Origin: Lentihominibacter hominis
GTDB lineage: Bacteria > Bacillota > Clostridia > Peptostreptococcales > Anaerovoracaceae
Assembly (NCBI RefSeq): GCF_014385065.1
Contig: NZ_JACRTA010000001.1
Location: 124,001 to 188,000, forward strand
Direction of reading: 5' to 3'
Length of the DNA: 64,000 nt
Below the pieces are notes generated by a model, which saw only the letters and a program-made list of their open reading frames with translations, had not been told where the DNA came from and ran no database searches. Positions 27,644-35,269 of this stretch are shown piece after piece. Position 1 is the first letter of the stretch; the number at the start of each line of letters is the position of its first letter. The position numbers and the translations under genes were made by a program.

Positions 27644-28912
27644 ATGATAACAATCTTAACAGTATTTTCGAACATCCTTCAATTCATCGTAGGATACATT
27701 TTTTATAAAATTATTTCCTGCTGTCTGGAAAGAAAAAAACCTAAAATTTTCTTTTTTATTATCTGGGGTGGTCTGTCCATAGTTTCCACATTCGCTATTT
27801 TAGCAGGTGACCCTGTAAATATCACAATAGTGGCCATATTGTTCCTTCTGATAAATTTTCTCTTATTCAAAGGAAAACCTCTGATCAAGCTGGCTATGGC
27901 GGTAATTCTGTTTCCTATAGCAACAGGTCTGAACTTTCTTCACAATGCAATAGGAAGCTTCTTTTTCTTTCGTCACTATACTGAGACAGATACTATAGAA
28001 AATCTTATCTTTTCCGTGAATACATACTTGTTTGTCGTTCTTTTCTGGTACGTTTTTTATTATTATTCAAAAAAATCCCTGATAAAAATGAAAGAACTTC
28101 TAGACAACAGAACATGGACCATTATGATCATCATATGTCTCGCACCTTTTGCAGGTATTTTCACCTGCGTATATTTTACACCTAGTGAAACATATAAAGT
28201 ATGGCCATGTGTTATTGCATGTATAATAACAAGTTCCTGCAGCATTCGTCTCGCATCTAATCTTGCTGACGGGATTTATGCTGATATGGAAAAAAAGAAT
28301 CTCAAACTCCAAAAAAATTATTATGAAATCTTAGAAAAAAATCAAACAAAGATCCGTGAACTCCGTCACGATATGAACAATCATTTGACAATAATCGGTC
28401 TGCTGCTTAAAAATAAAAACAACAAAGAAGCCCTGGAATATTTTGAAACTTTATCCGTAAGCCTTGAGGCTCCAAACCGAAGATTCTGCAAAAACAAAGT
28501 CGTAAACGCCGTACTAAACATAAAATACAATCAGCTTTCAGAACTCAAAACCGACATATTTTTCAACATCAGTATTGACAGCGTAATAATAGACAACATA
28601 AGCCTTTGCTCTATTTTTACCAATACGCTGGACAACGCTATCGAGGCAATACGAAAAATTCCGGATAAAACCAAAAGACGTATTTCCCTAAAAGCGAGGT
28701 GCTCAGATAGCGGATATTTCAGCTATGAAATCATAAATACTAAAGTAAATCCCATTCACCAGCAGAAAGGCCGTTTTCTTACAGATAAGAATAATTCCAA
28801 ACACCACGGAATCGGACTTTCTTCTATACAGAGCATTGTTTCACGTTACGGCGGAACTATAGATATTTCATATACAGATGCAGAATTTAAAGTTATAATA
28901 TTGATCAAATAA
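27644..28912 (+). CDS. GHKL-type sensor histidine kinase (AgrC/VirS-like)
   Basis: 422 residues. Six or seven membrane helices fill the first 205 residues and a short coiled coil follows. The dimerisation and phosphoacceptor segment is KIRELRHDMNNHLTIIG. The C-terminal ATPase has an N-box (TNTLDNAIEAIRK) and a G-box (HHGIGLSSIQSIVSRYGG). The multi-helix sensor is typical of peptide-sensing kinases paired with LytTR regulators. It is encoded 25 bases after the regulator. Confidence 0.92.
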   Translation: MITILTVFSNILQFIVGYIFYKIISCCLERKKPKIFFFIIWGGLSIVSTFAILAGDPVNITIVAILFLLINFLLFKGKPLIKLAMAVILFPIATGLNFLHNAIGSFFFFRHYTETDTIENLIFSVNTYLFVVLFWYVFYYYSKKSLIKMKELLDNRTWTIMIIICLAPFAGIFTCVYFTPSETYKVWPCVIACIITSSCSIRLASNLADGIYADMEKKNLKLQKNYYEILEKNQTKIRELRHDMNNHLTIIGLLLKNKNNKEALEYFETLSVSLEAPNRRFCKNKVVNAVLNIKYNQLSELKTDIFFNISIDSVIIDNISLCSIFTNTLDNAIEAIRKIPDKTKRRISLKARCSDSGYFSYEIINTKVNPIHQQKGRFLTDKNNSKHHGIGLSSIQSIVSRYGGTIDISYTDAEFKVIILIK

Positions 28913-28928
28913 ACAGCATATATCCATA

Positions 28929-29075
28929 TCAGTAAATATCGATACCTCTTTCCATAAAATGAAGCATAAACCTGCCGCTGCCACACAAAGGTTCCAAAAC
29001 AGACATTCCTTTTTACGTATATGAAAGATAAAATTTCAATTCATCCGGCGGTGCATCTTTATGCAAAAATATCAT
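28929..29075 (-). pseudogene. Relic of a class I SAM-dependent methyltransferase
   Basis: One minus-strand frame reads HKDAPPDELKFYLSYT, then a TAA stop, then KGMSVLEPLCGSGRFMLHFM and ERGIDIY, then a TGA stop. VLEPLCGSGRF is the SAM-binding motif I of Firmicutes methyltransferases, and DELxFYLSY is the segment that normally precedes it. Both stops are in the same frame and the rest of the gene is absent, so this is a decayed N-terminal fragment, not a functional gene. A normal copy would be about 250 residues. Confidence 0.65.
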
Positions 29076-29177
29076 ACATTTCTCCACATAAACTTCTATA
29101 ATGATTCTTTATCATATCTTTGATATTTACTCCTTATAAGCCTCATTTTGAAACTGTAATTTATCTTAAGATATAAT

Positions 29178-29203
29178 AAAACCCGCCTTAACAGGCGGGT
29201 TTT
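29178..29203 (-). terminator. Intrinsic terminator of ssrA
   Basis: AAAACCCGCC-ttaaca-GGCGGGTTTT lies eight bases beyond the CCA end of the tmRNA, with TATT and more T on the minus strand. Confidence 0.85.
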
Positions 29204-29210
29204 ATGTGTA

Positions 29211-29584
29211 TGGTGGAGATGACGGGAGTCGAACCCGTGTCCGAAAGCATTTCCACCGGATTTTCTCCGAGCGAAGCTTTTGTTTTATTATTTCACTTCT
29301 CGCATCGCCCAAAAGCAGGCTTTACGATCAGCTATCCCGTTATTCCCTTACGATACCGGGAACTCTCGCAAGGTTTTCCTGTATAATCGATGCCAGACAT
29401 CCGGCCTACAGGTAAACCGAAGCTGACACGCACAGCTTATGACTGACTACGCAGCCATAGCCATAGGTGCGAAATTATTATTCTTTTTAGCGTTTGTATT
29501 TAAACGGCCACTTTTAACGTAGACTTGGCGACTACGGCTCGCTTATCCGGCTTCCACACCCCCGTCGAAACCAAAAACATCCCC
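29211..29584 (-). ncRNA. ssrA: Transfer-messenger RNA (tmRNA)
   Basis: The 5' end GGGGATG pairs with CATCTCC before the encoded CCA (29211-29213) to form the acceptor stem, and GGTTCGACTCCCG gives the T arm. The 5' region has GTTTTTGGTTTCGACGGGGG. The resume codon GCT at 29491 opens a tag reading AKKNNNFAPMAMAA, ending at TAG (29447-29449). The tag ends in AMAA rather than the common ALAA. The RNA rescues stalled ribosomes with SmpB, encoded about 370 bases upstream on the same strand. Confidence 0.96.
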
Positions 29585-29607
29585 ATGTATGAAACTATCG
29601 GTTATGG

Positions 29608-29937
29608 TTACTCAACCGCAGTATCTTCCTCTTCTTTAGACTCTGCCTTATATTCTTCTCTAGCAGCCTGTATCTCCTGTTCCAGCTGTTCTATATTATC
29701 CTCACATGCTTTGATCTTCTCACAATATTCTTTTATATTCTTGTCTTTCATATTTTCAGATTTAAAGAGATCATAACAATATTCACCGATTTCCTGCTTT
29801 GCAGATACTATCGCCTGTTTTTCCGAACTGATCCGGCTCTTCAGTTTAGTTATCTCAATCAGTTCACCGGCTTTATTTCCTGCTTTGCTTACAGCAGAAC
29901 TTGCTGTCTTTCCCATTTTACTTAAGAAACTTTGCAT
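29608..29937 (-). CDS. Coiled-coil protein between smpB and ssrA
   Basis: 109 residues. The first 27 are Ser/Ala/Gly/Lys-rich and amphipathic (SKMGKTASSAVSKAGNKAGE). The remainder is a long charged helix with heptad-like spacing, ending in an acidic tail. There is no signal peptide or membrane segment. It starts 12 bases after the smpB stop, so it is probably co-translated with smpB. I recognise no named family. An extra zinc ribbon, common at the end of similar clostridial proteins, is absent. Confidence 0.65.
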   Translation of the reverse strand: MQSFLSKMGKTASSAVSKAGNKAGELIEITKLKSRISSEKQAIVSAKQEIGEYCYDLFKSENMKDKNIKEYCEKIKACEDNIEQLEQEIQAAREEYKAESKEEEDTAVE

Positions 29938-29949
29938 AATATAGCCTCC

Positions 29950-30393
29950 TTACCTTCTCATGGCCTGCTGCATCCTTCTGTCAGCGTCCCTTTTAGCAAT
30001 ATCATGTCTTTTATCATATTCCTTCTTTCCTCGGGCTACTGCAATTTCAACCTTTGCCAAACCCCTACCATTAATGTACATCTTAAGCGGCACTAAAGTC
30101 AAGCCTTTTAATGTAGTATACCCTATTAGTTTCCTTATTTCACGTTTGTGCAGAAGAAGTTTTCTCGGACGGAGCGGCTCAGCATTAAATCTGTTGCCAT
30201 GCTCATAAGGACTTATATTCATACCATAAAGAATAAGCTCCTCATTTTCTATTTTGGCATAACTCTCTTTTATACTGACTTTTCCCTGTCTGACAGATTT
30301 TATCTCAGTTCCTGTAAGAGTTATCCCAGCTTCATATGTTTCTTCTATAAAATAATCATGTCTTGCCTTTTTATTATTGGCCACAACCTTCAT
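29950..30393 (-). CDS. smpB: SsrA-binding protein SmpB
   Basis: 147 residues from the ATG at 30393, supported by AAAGGAAGAG upstream and by the standard SmpB start [17 protein letters not shown]. The frame is open 14 codons further back but without family similarity. The core has [13 protein letters not shown] near 28-40 and NISPYEHGN, and the tail ends [25 protein letters not shown]. It binds tmRNA and delivers it to stalled ribosomes. The ssrA gene lies just downstream. Confidence 0.95.
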   Translation of the reverse strand: MKVVANNKKARHDYFIEETYEAGITLTGTEIKSVRQGKVSIKESYAKIENEELILYGMNISPYEHGNRFNAEPLRPRKLLLHKREIRKLIGYTTLKGLTLVPLKMYINGRGLAKVEIAVARGKKEYDKRHDIAKRDADRRMQQAMRR

Positions 30394-30453
30394 CAGATAT
30401 ACTCTTCCTTTCATAAATCCGACCGGAGAAAGCAATCATCTCTTCCCGTCTTT

Positions 30454-30951
30454 TTATTTAAAGCAGATCCTGCCTATACAGTCCCTGCTGTCTATGACTC
30501 CTATAGCTTCATTTCTGCTGTCCATAGAAGATTTTCTGTTATCACTCAGCACAAAGATTTCATTGTCGCCAAGTTTAATTTCGTCAATAGGATCCATATG
30601 CACGGCTTCCGCCATATATTTCTCATATGGCTTTCCATTCAAATAAAAAATATTATCTTTTATTTCCACCACATCTCCGCTGCTTCCGGCTACTCTTCTT
30701 ACAAGAATTGCACCTTCGCCTTCTTCTCCATATACATCACTTCCAAAAGCCACTACATCGCCCACTTCAGGATTCTTGTTTTTGTCAGCCCCATATGCTA
30801 TTTTATTTATGAGAACCTTGCTTCCATCATCTATTGTCGGCTCCATACCGCTTCCCATCACGGTAGTGACAGTAAATACCCCAGAAAGAACAACAGCTGA
30901 CAATATACCTATACCGGCTGATAATAAGTAAAGTAACATTTTTTTAAGCAT
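30454..30951 (-). CDS. Signal peptidase I homologue lacking catalytic residues (SipA)
   Basis: 165 residues with one N-terminal membrane anchor (about 4-27) and the S26 fold motifs, including SDNRKSSMDSR. The catalytic serine position, normally directly before Met-x-Pro-Thr, is Gly here (GSGMEPT). The general-base lysine, normally in VKRVIG, is Arg (LVRRVAG). With both catalytic residues missing it is probably a non-cleaving pseudoenzyme, acting as partner, regulator or substrate-binding subunit. It is the third of three tandem homologues, 60 bases before smpB. Confidence 0.85.
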   Translation of the reverse strand: MLKKMLLYLLSAGIGILSAVVLSGVFTVTTVMGSGMEPTIDDGSKVLINKIAYGADKNKNPEVGDVVAFGSDVYGEEGEGAILVRRVAGSSGDVVEIKDNIFYLNGKPYEKYMAEAVHMDPIDEIKLGDNEIFVLSDNRKSSMDSRNEAIGVIDSRDCIGRICFK

Positions 30952-30992
30952 AAAAAACCTCCCCGCCGAAAATATGTACTCTACTTTTATTA

Positions 30993-31511
30993 CTATTTCA
31001 ATAATCCTATTTCACTAAACGGATACAGCCTGAAAAATGCTTTTCCTATTATCGAATCTTCGCTTATAGTCCCCACTTCGCCTGATCTGCTGTCCAGACT
31101 CACACCTCTATTATCTCCCATAACAAAGACTTCATTCTCCGGTACGGCATAGTCCTTTATATCGCCTGACGTAAATCCCTCAAGGGTATAACTTTCATCA
31201 AGTTTTATACCGTTTCTGTACACATTTCCTTCAGAAACGGTAACAACATCATTCTCAACTGCAATGACACGTTTTATCAATATCTTCTTGCCGCTTCCGT
31301 CATCTTTATCTATATCAGACTTGAAGATTATAATATCCCCATAATCGGGATGATCTTTTGTAAGATAGGCAAGCTTATTAACAAATAAATAGTTATTTTC
31401 ATAAAGAGTAGGCTCCATAGAACTTTCCTTGACTATCGTAGGCTTTATTATCAGCGTTATGGCGATCACTATTACTAAAGCTATTGCTATATCCTTTATA
31501 AATTCCTTCAT
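30993..31511 (-). CDS. lepB: Signal peptidase I (catalytically complete copy)
   Basis: 172 residues. An N-terminal anchor helix (about 8-24) is followed by the nucleophile motif ESSMEPTL (Ser before Met), the Lys in ILIKRVIAVEND, and the conserved box MGDNRGVSLDSR. It cleaves Sec and Tat signal peptides at the outer face of the membrane. It is flanked on both sides by paralogues that lack the dyad. Its ATG is next to the stop of the upstream copy, so the two are translationally coupled. Confidence 0.92.
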   Translation of the reverse strand: MKEFIKDIAIALVIVIAITLIIKPTIVKESSMEPTLYENNYLFVNKLAYLTKDHPDYGDIIIFKSDIDKDDGSGKKILIKRVIAVENDVVTVSEGNVYRNGIKLDESYTLEGFTSGDIKDYAVPENEVFVMGDNRGVSLDSRSGEVGTISEDSIIGKAFFRLYPFSEIGLLK

Positions 31512-32057
31512 TTAATCAATGCCTCCGAATCTGGAAAATGGCCATATACAGAAAAGAACATTGCCTTTAATGTCTTTCATGTCCACCGGTCCCAGTTTTT
31601 CATTTCTGCTGTCTATGTATTTATCTCTATTGTCACAGAGAAGGAAAACTTCATCTTTCGTTAACTTTACCTTAAGATCTCCGTCAGAACCCTTTATGCC
31701 GTTTTCAGTAACATATTCATCTCCGTCTATATATATTTTTCCGTCTTTTATTTCAACAGTTTCTCCCGGAAGCCCCGCTACACGAGCTATTATATTATCT
31801 TTGGAGACGTTCTGTGCATTTTTTGCGTTTTTTTCAAGAATTACCAGTTTATCTCTGTCAGGAATGCCCCGTTTTGCTGAATAAGATGTTTTGCTTACCA
31901 CAAGAAGCTGTCCGTCATTTATCGTAGGGGACATAGCATCTCCTTCGTTCACCTCCGGAGCCACCACCATAAACATAACTATAGCTAAAGCTACAGCCAC
32001 CATATAAGGTGACTTTCTCCTTCTCGCATACTTCTGCTCATTTGTCGATCTGTTCAT
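31512..32057 (-). CDS. Signal peptidase I homologue lacking catalytic residues (SipB)
   Basis: 181 residues. After a basic N-terminus (KYARRRKSP) there is one membrane helix (about 18-34). The nucleophile position is Ala (EGDAMSPT) and the lysine position is Ala (NIIARVAGLPGE). The rest of the fold (GETVEIKDGKIYIDGDEY, LCDNRDKYIDSR) is well kept. That both sites changed while the scaffold is conserved argues for selection as a non-catalytic protein. It lies 15 bases after the pseudouridine synthase gene. Confidence 0.85.
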   Translation of the reverse strand: MNRSTNEQKYARRRKSPYMVAVALAIVMFMVVAPEVNEGDAMSPTINDGQLLVVSKTSYSAKRGIPDRDKLVILEKNAKNAQNVSKDNIIARVAGLPGETVEIKDGKIYIDGDEYVTENGIKGSDGDLKVKLTKDEVFLLCDNRDKYIDSRNEKLGPVDMKDIKGNVLFCIWPFSRFGGID

Positions 32058-32072
32058 AATTAACCCTTTCTA

Positions 32073-33038
32073 TTACTTTTCGGATATCAGAAGCTCTTTG
32101 ACCCTGAGAAATTCAGCAGGCATAGGTGCTTCTACAGTTTTGCCCCGAAGTTCCTTTATTACGTCTGCCGAATCTGCAAACTTCAGTTTACAGGCATGCA
32201 GCAGCTGCGTTGTTATACCGTGTTTTTTAAGTTTTGCGTTTACATTTCTGTCTCCATATTTAGCATCTCCTGCAAGAGGAAATCCTGCATGTGAAAGATG
32301 GGTTCTTATCTGATGGGTCCTTCCTGTCAATATTCTTACCTCGGCAAGAGAAAATTCTTTACATGATACAACAGGAGCAACATAGGTAACAGCATCCTTT
32401 CCCCTATTCCCGTTTGCAATCTGTGAAATATTTCTGCCCTGATCCTTAACAAGTCTGTCCTCCAGCACTATAGGCTGCTTCAAACATCCGCACACTATCG
32501 TCATATAGTATTTTTCAATACCGTCTCTGCGACGTATCACCGCAGTCAGCTTTCTCAGCGCTTCCGAATTCTTTCCGAATATCACCAGCCCCGTAGTATT
32601 TCTGTCAAGCCTGTTTACAGGAGACGGCGTAAACGTTCTTTCATGTGCCGGATCGTATTCGCCGCATTCCTGAAGATAACCGCATACCTGATTGGCCAAG
32701 GTATTTTTTTTCTCATGAGAGTCACCATGAGTGAGAAGTCCCCAAGGTTTATCGACTATCAATATATTATTGTCTTCATATATAATTTTAAACTGTTTTC
32801 TGGCAGTCTTTTTTTTATCGGGAGCTGTAAGTATCTTCACTCTTTCTTCTTTCATATAAAGACTGAGTTCATCACCCGAACAAAGCATCGTATCTTCACG
32901 GACACGTTTTCCGTTAAGCTTCACATCTTTTCTGATCATTTTATATATAGAGCCCAGAGAAGCTTTTCTCAAATACTTCCTCAAAAACCTGTCAAGTCTC
33001 TGACCTGCCTCATTTTCACTTATTATTAATTTCACCAT
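32073..33038 (-). CDS. RluC/RluD-family pseudouridine synthase
   Basis: 321 residues from the ATG at 33038 (MVKLIISENEAGQRLDRFLRK). Upstream in-frame codons lack family similarity. An S4 RNA-binding domain (about 12-75) precedes the catalytic domain, which carries VNRLDRNTTGLVIF with the catalytic Asp, and GRTHQIRTHLSHAGFPLAGD. It modifies uridines in 23S rRNA; the exact sites are not predictable. It is the first gene of the operon with the signal peptidases and smpB. A TATAAT lies seven bases before the start codon. Confidence 0.92.
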   Translation of the reverse strand: MVKLIISENEAGQRLDRFLRKYLRKASLGSIYKMIRKDVKLNGKRVREDTMLCSGDELSLYMKEERVKILTAPDKKKTARKQFKIIYEDNNILIVDKPWGLLTHGDSHEKKNTLANQVCGYLQECGEYDPAHERTFTPSPVNRLDRNTTGLVIFGKNSEALRKLTAVIRRRDGIEKYYMTIVCGCLKQPIVLEDRLVKDQGRNISQIANGNRGKDAVTYVAPVVSCKEFSLAEVRILTGRTHQIRTHLSHAGFPLAGDAKYGDRNVNAKLKKHGITTQLLHACKLKFADSADVIKELRGKTVEAPMPAEFLRVKELLISEK

Positions 33039-33075
33039 GTCTATGATTATACAACAAGTGCCTATGCAAATACAA
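33039..33075 (-). promoter_or_regulatory. Promoter abutting the start codon (possible leaderless mRNA)
   Basis: TATAAT (33046-33051) with TTGTAT 18 bases upstream (33070-33075). Only seven bases separate the -10 from the ATG at 33038, and no Shine-Dalgarno sequence is present, so transcription would start at or next to the AUG. Confidence 0.5.
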
Positions 33076-33080
33076 TTTTT

Positions 33081-33116
33081 TGTAAAGAAATTTTCATCTG
33101 TGAAGAAATTTTCATG
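33081..33116. repeat. 18-bp tandem duplication in the divergent intergenic region
   Basis: TGTAAAGAAATTTTCATC (33081-33098) is followed directly by TGTGAAGAAATTTTCATG (33099-33116), 16 of 18 bases identical. It lies between the divergent pseudouridine synthase and the YceG-like gene. Whether it is a regulator site or a slippage product is unknown. Confidence 0.6.
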
Positions 33117-33204
33117 AAAAAGCCTCCTTTTGGATTTGAGAAAATACACGAAATATGTTAAAGTAAGTATGTATGTGATGAATATCATCAAAAGGAGTAT
33201 TAAT

Positions 33205-33591
33205 ATGAGAAAGATTAAAGACTTTTTTTATAATAAAAACGATATAATCATTGTATTGATAATACTGGCTGTAGCTGCTTTCATAATATATACCAGAATA
33301 GGGGCTATTATGGATTATCCTGAAAAGCTGGCACGTGAAGCAGCCGCAACACAAACGGAAAAAACGACTGAATCAACTTCTGAAACCGAAACAATATCAG
33401 TCACCATAGAAGACTCGGATACTGCCGCTACAGTATCTCAAAAACTTGAAGAAGCAGGTCTTATTGCGGCAGCTGCAGACTTTGAGGAATATATTACAAG
33501 TTCCGATAAAGCCTCTTCTCTGAAAGTCGGAACATTCCAAATACCAGTAAGCTCTTTACAAGAAGAGATTTTAGATATTATAACCGATTAA
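33205..33591 (+). CDS. Single-pass membrane protein with YceG/MltG-like LysM-type subdomain
   Basis: 128 residues from the ATG at 33205, chosen because AAAAGGAG precedes it. A basic N-terminus and one membrane helix (about 13-32) are followed by a Thr/Ser/Glu-rich linker. The C-terminal region, SVTIEDSDTAATVSQKLEEAGLI...LKVGTFQIPVSSLQEEILDIITD, resembles the LysM-like subdomain of the endolytic transglycosylase MltG/YceG. The catalytic part of MltG is absent. Such short forms are common in clostridia; a peptidoglycan-binding role is inferred. It lies 11 bases upstream of fba. Confidence 0.7.
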   Translation: MRKIKDFFYNKNDIIIVLIILAVAAFIIYTRIGAIMDYPEKLAREAAATQTEKTTESTSETETISVTIEDSDTAATVSQKLEEAGLIAAAADFEEYITSSDKASSLKVGTFQIPVSSLQEEILDIITD

Positions 33592-33602
33592 AGGAGGTAA
33601 TC

Positions 33603-34532
33603 ATGGCTCTAGTAACTACAAAAGAGATGTTCAAAAAGGCACTTACAGAGGATTATGCCGTAGGCGCTTTTAATGTCAACAACATGGAAATCATTCAGGG
33701 TATCGTAGAAGCTGCCCAGGAAGAAAGTGCTCCTCTTATTCTGCAGGTTTCCGCAGGCGCGAGAAAATACGCCAATCCCACATACCTTGTGAAGTTGGTG
33801 GAAGCGGCTATCATAGATACCGGACTTGACATCGTGCTTCATCTGGATCACGGTGCTGATTTTGATATCTGTAAGAAATGTGTAGACGATGGGTTTACTT
33901 CTGTAATGATAGACGGATCAAAGCATCCTTTTGAGGAAAACATCAAACTTACAAAACAGGTAGTGGAGTATGCTCACAGCAAAGGAGTTTCAGTGGAAGC
34001 TGAGCTCGGCAAACTGGCCGGAGTCGAAGACGACGTAAAAGTATCAGCGAGAAACGCTACTTTTACAGTTCCCGAAGAGGCCGCTGAATTTGTCGAAAAA
34101 ACAGGCGTCGACTCATTGGCGATAGCTATAGGAACGAGCCATGGAGCATATAAATTTAAAGGTGAACCATATCTTGATTTTGAAAGACTCAAAGAGATTC
34201 ATAAGCTGATCCCTGATACGCCTCTTGTTCTTCATGGAGCATCTACAGTACTTCCCGAATTTGTTTCAAAATGCAACGAATACGGAGGAAATATCCCTGG
34301 AGCGCAGGGAGTTCCCGAAGATATGATAAAAACCGCTACTAAATACGGAATCTGTAAAGTAAATATAGATACTGATCTCAGGCTTGCTATGACTGCCGAA
34401 ATAAGAAAACATTTTGCAGAACATCCCGAAGATTTTGACCCGAGAAAATATCTCGGACCTGCCAGAGATGCAATCAAAGGAATGGTACAGCATAAGATAA
34501 AGAATGTACTGAATGCCTCAAACAAAAAATAA
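33603..34532 (+). CDS. fba: Class II fructose-1,6-bisphosphate aldolase
   Basis: 309 residues with zinc-ligand motifs: LHLDHGAD near 80-87, VEAELGKLAGVEDD near 131-144, IGTSHGAYK near 177-185, and VLHGASTV near 209-216. It interconverts fructose-1,6-bisphosphate with dihydroxyacetone phosphate and glyceraldehyde-3-phosphate in the cytoplasm. AAAGGAGG precedes the ATG. It is probably co-transcribed with the preceding small membrane protein and is closed by the terminator at 34542-34573. Confidence 0.95.
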   Translation: MALVTTKEMFKKALTEDYAVGAFNVNNMEIIQGIVEAAQEESAPLILQVSAGARKYANPTYLVKLVEAAIIDTGLDIVLHLDHGADFDICKKCVDDGFTSVMIDGSKHPFEENIKLTKQVVEYAHSKGVSVEAELGKLAGVEDDVKVSARNATFTVPEEAAEFVEKTGVDSLAIAIGTSHGAYKFKGEPYLDFERLKEIHKLIPDTPLVLHGASTVLPEFVSKCNEYGGNIPGAQGVPEDMIKTATKYGICKVNIDTDLRLAMTAEIRKHFAEHPEDFDPRKYLGPARDAIKGMVQHKIKNVLNASNKK

Positions 34533-34541
34533 ATAAAAAAC

Positions 34542-34573
34542 TCCGGGTATTGATGTATACCCGGAATTTTTTA
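34542..34573. terminator. Bidirectional terminator between fba and the RCK gene
   Basis: TCCGGGTAT-tgatgt-ATACCCGGA is a perfect 9-bp stem with TTTTTT on the plus side and a run of T on the minus side. It serves both convergent genes. Confidence 0.88.
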
Positions 34574-34574
34574 A

Positions 34575-35255
34575 TCAATCATCATCTATCCATTCTGTAA
34601 GTTCGTTGAGGTTCTCCTTATCTCCTATCACATAAATGACATCATCTTCTTTGAATACATAATCCGGATCTATATCATAAAATACTTCTTCTTCATTCTC
34701 TATAGCGATTATATTAACTCCGAACTTTCCTCGTAAATTCACTTCAGCTATGGATTCATCTTCCATATCATATGAAATGGTTAATTTTGATATATTTATA
34801 TGTTCATCCAGCTCCGCAAACTCCGGCATATCAGCATCTTCTAATTTATGTGCAAGTCTGGCTGCCATATCATGCTCCGGATAAACTACTTTCGCACCGA
34901 GCTTTTCCAGAATCTGCCCATGCTCTGTACTTGTAGCTCTGGCAATAACTTCCGGTATGCCAAGACTCACAAGATTCAGCGTAGTCAATATAGATATATC
35001 CATCTGCTCACCTATACAGACGATGGCCACGTCACAATTCTGAATGCCTGTTTCCAAAAGAGAACCCTTATCAAGATTCTTTATAACCAACGCATTTTCC
35101 GTATATTCTCTTATTTCCCTTACCTTCTCTTCATTCTTATCCAGAATCAGCAAATCTGCTTCCAGTCCGGCCATTTCTTTTGCCAAAGCATATCCGAAAC
35201 GCCCCAGACCTACTATTCCGTACGAAATTTTTTCACTTCTGTATCTGCCAAACAT
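34575..35255 (-). CDS. Potassium uptake regulatory subunit (KtrA/TrkA, RCK domain)
   Basis: 226 residues. The N-terminal Rossmann fold has GIVGLGRFGYALA at 13-25 and the acidic LILDKNEE loop near 35-42. A C-terminal RCK_C domain follows from about 140. This cytoplasmic ring gates the K+ channel subunit in response to nucleotides; the C domain may bind c-di-AMP as in KtrA (family knowledge). It follows the membrane subunit gene by 14 bases, downstream of a KdpDE-like two-component system in the same operon. Confidence 0.9.
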   Translation of the reverse strand: MFGRYRSEKISYGIVGLGRFGYALAKEMAGLEADLLILDKNEEKVREIREYTENALVIKNLDKGSLLETGIQNCDVAIVCIGEQMDISILTTLNLVSLGIPEVIARATSTEHGQILEKLGAKVVYPEHDMAARLAHKLEDADMPEFAELDEHINISKLTISYDMEDESIAEVNLRGKFGVNIIAIENEEEVFYDIDPDYVFKEDDVIYVIGDKENLNELTEWIDDD

Positions 35256-35269
35256 TTTTTCCTCCTATA

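Noticed and set aside
28929..28931. TGA in the methyltransferase relic read as selenocysteine
   Set aside because: No SECIS-like hairpin follows, a TAA also interrupts the frame, and the rest of the gene is missing.
29204..29415. Two overlapping plus-strand open frames of 60-69 codons
   Set aside because: They lie entirely on the strand opposite the tmRNA and its 3' end; such frames are a common mis-annotation of ssrA.
30454..32057. Sequencing error as explanation for missing catalytic residues in two signal peptidases
   Set aside because: Two separate codons are changed in each of two genes, with frames intact and neighbouring motifs conserved, so error is unlikely.
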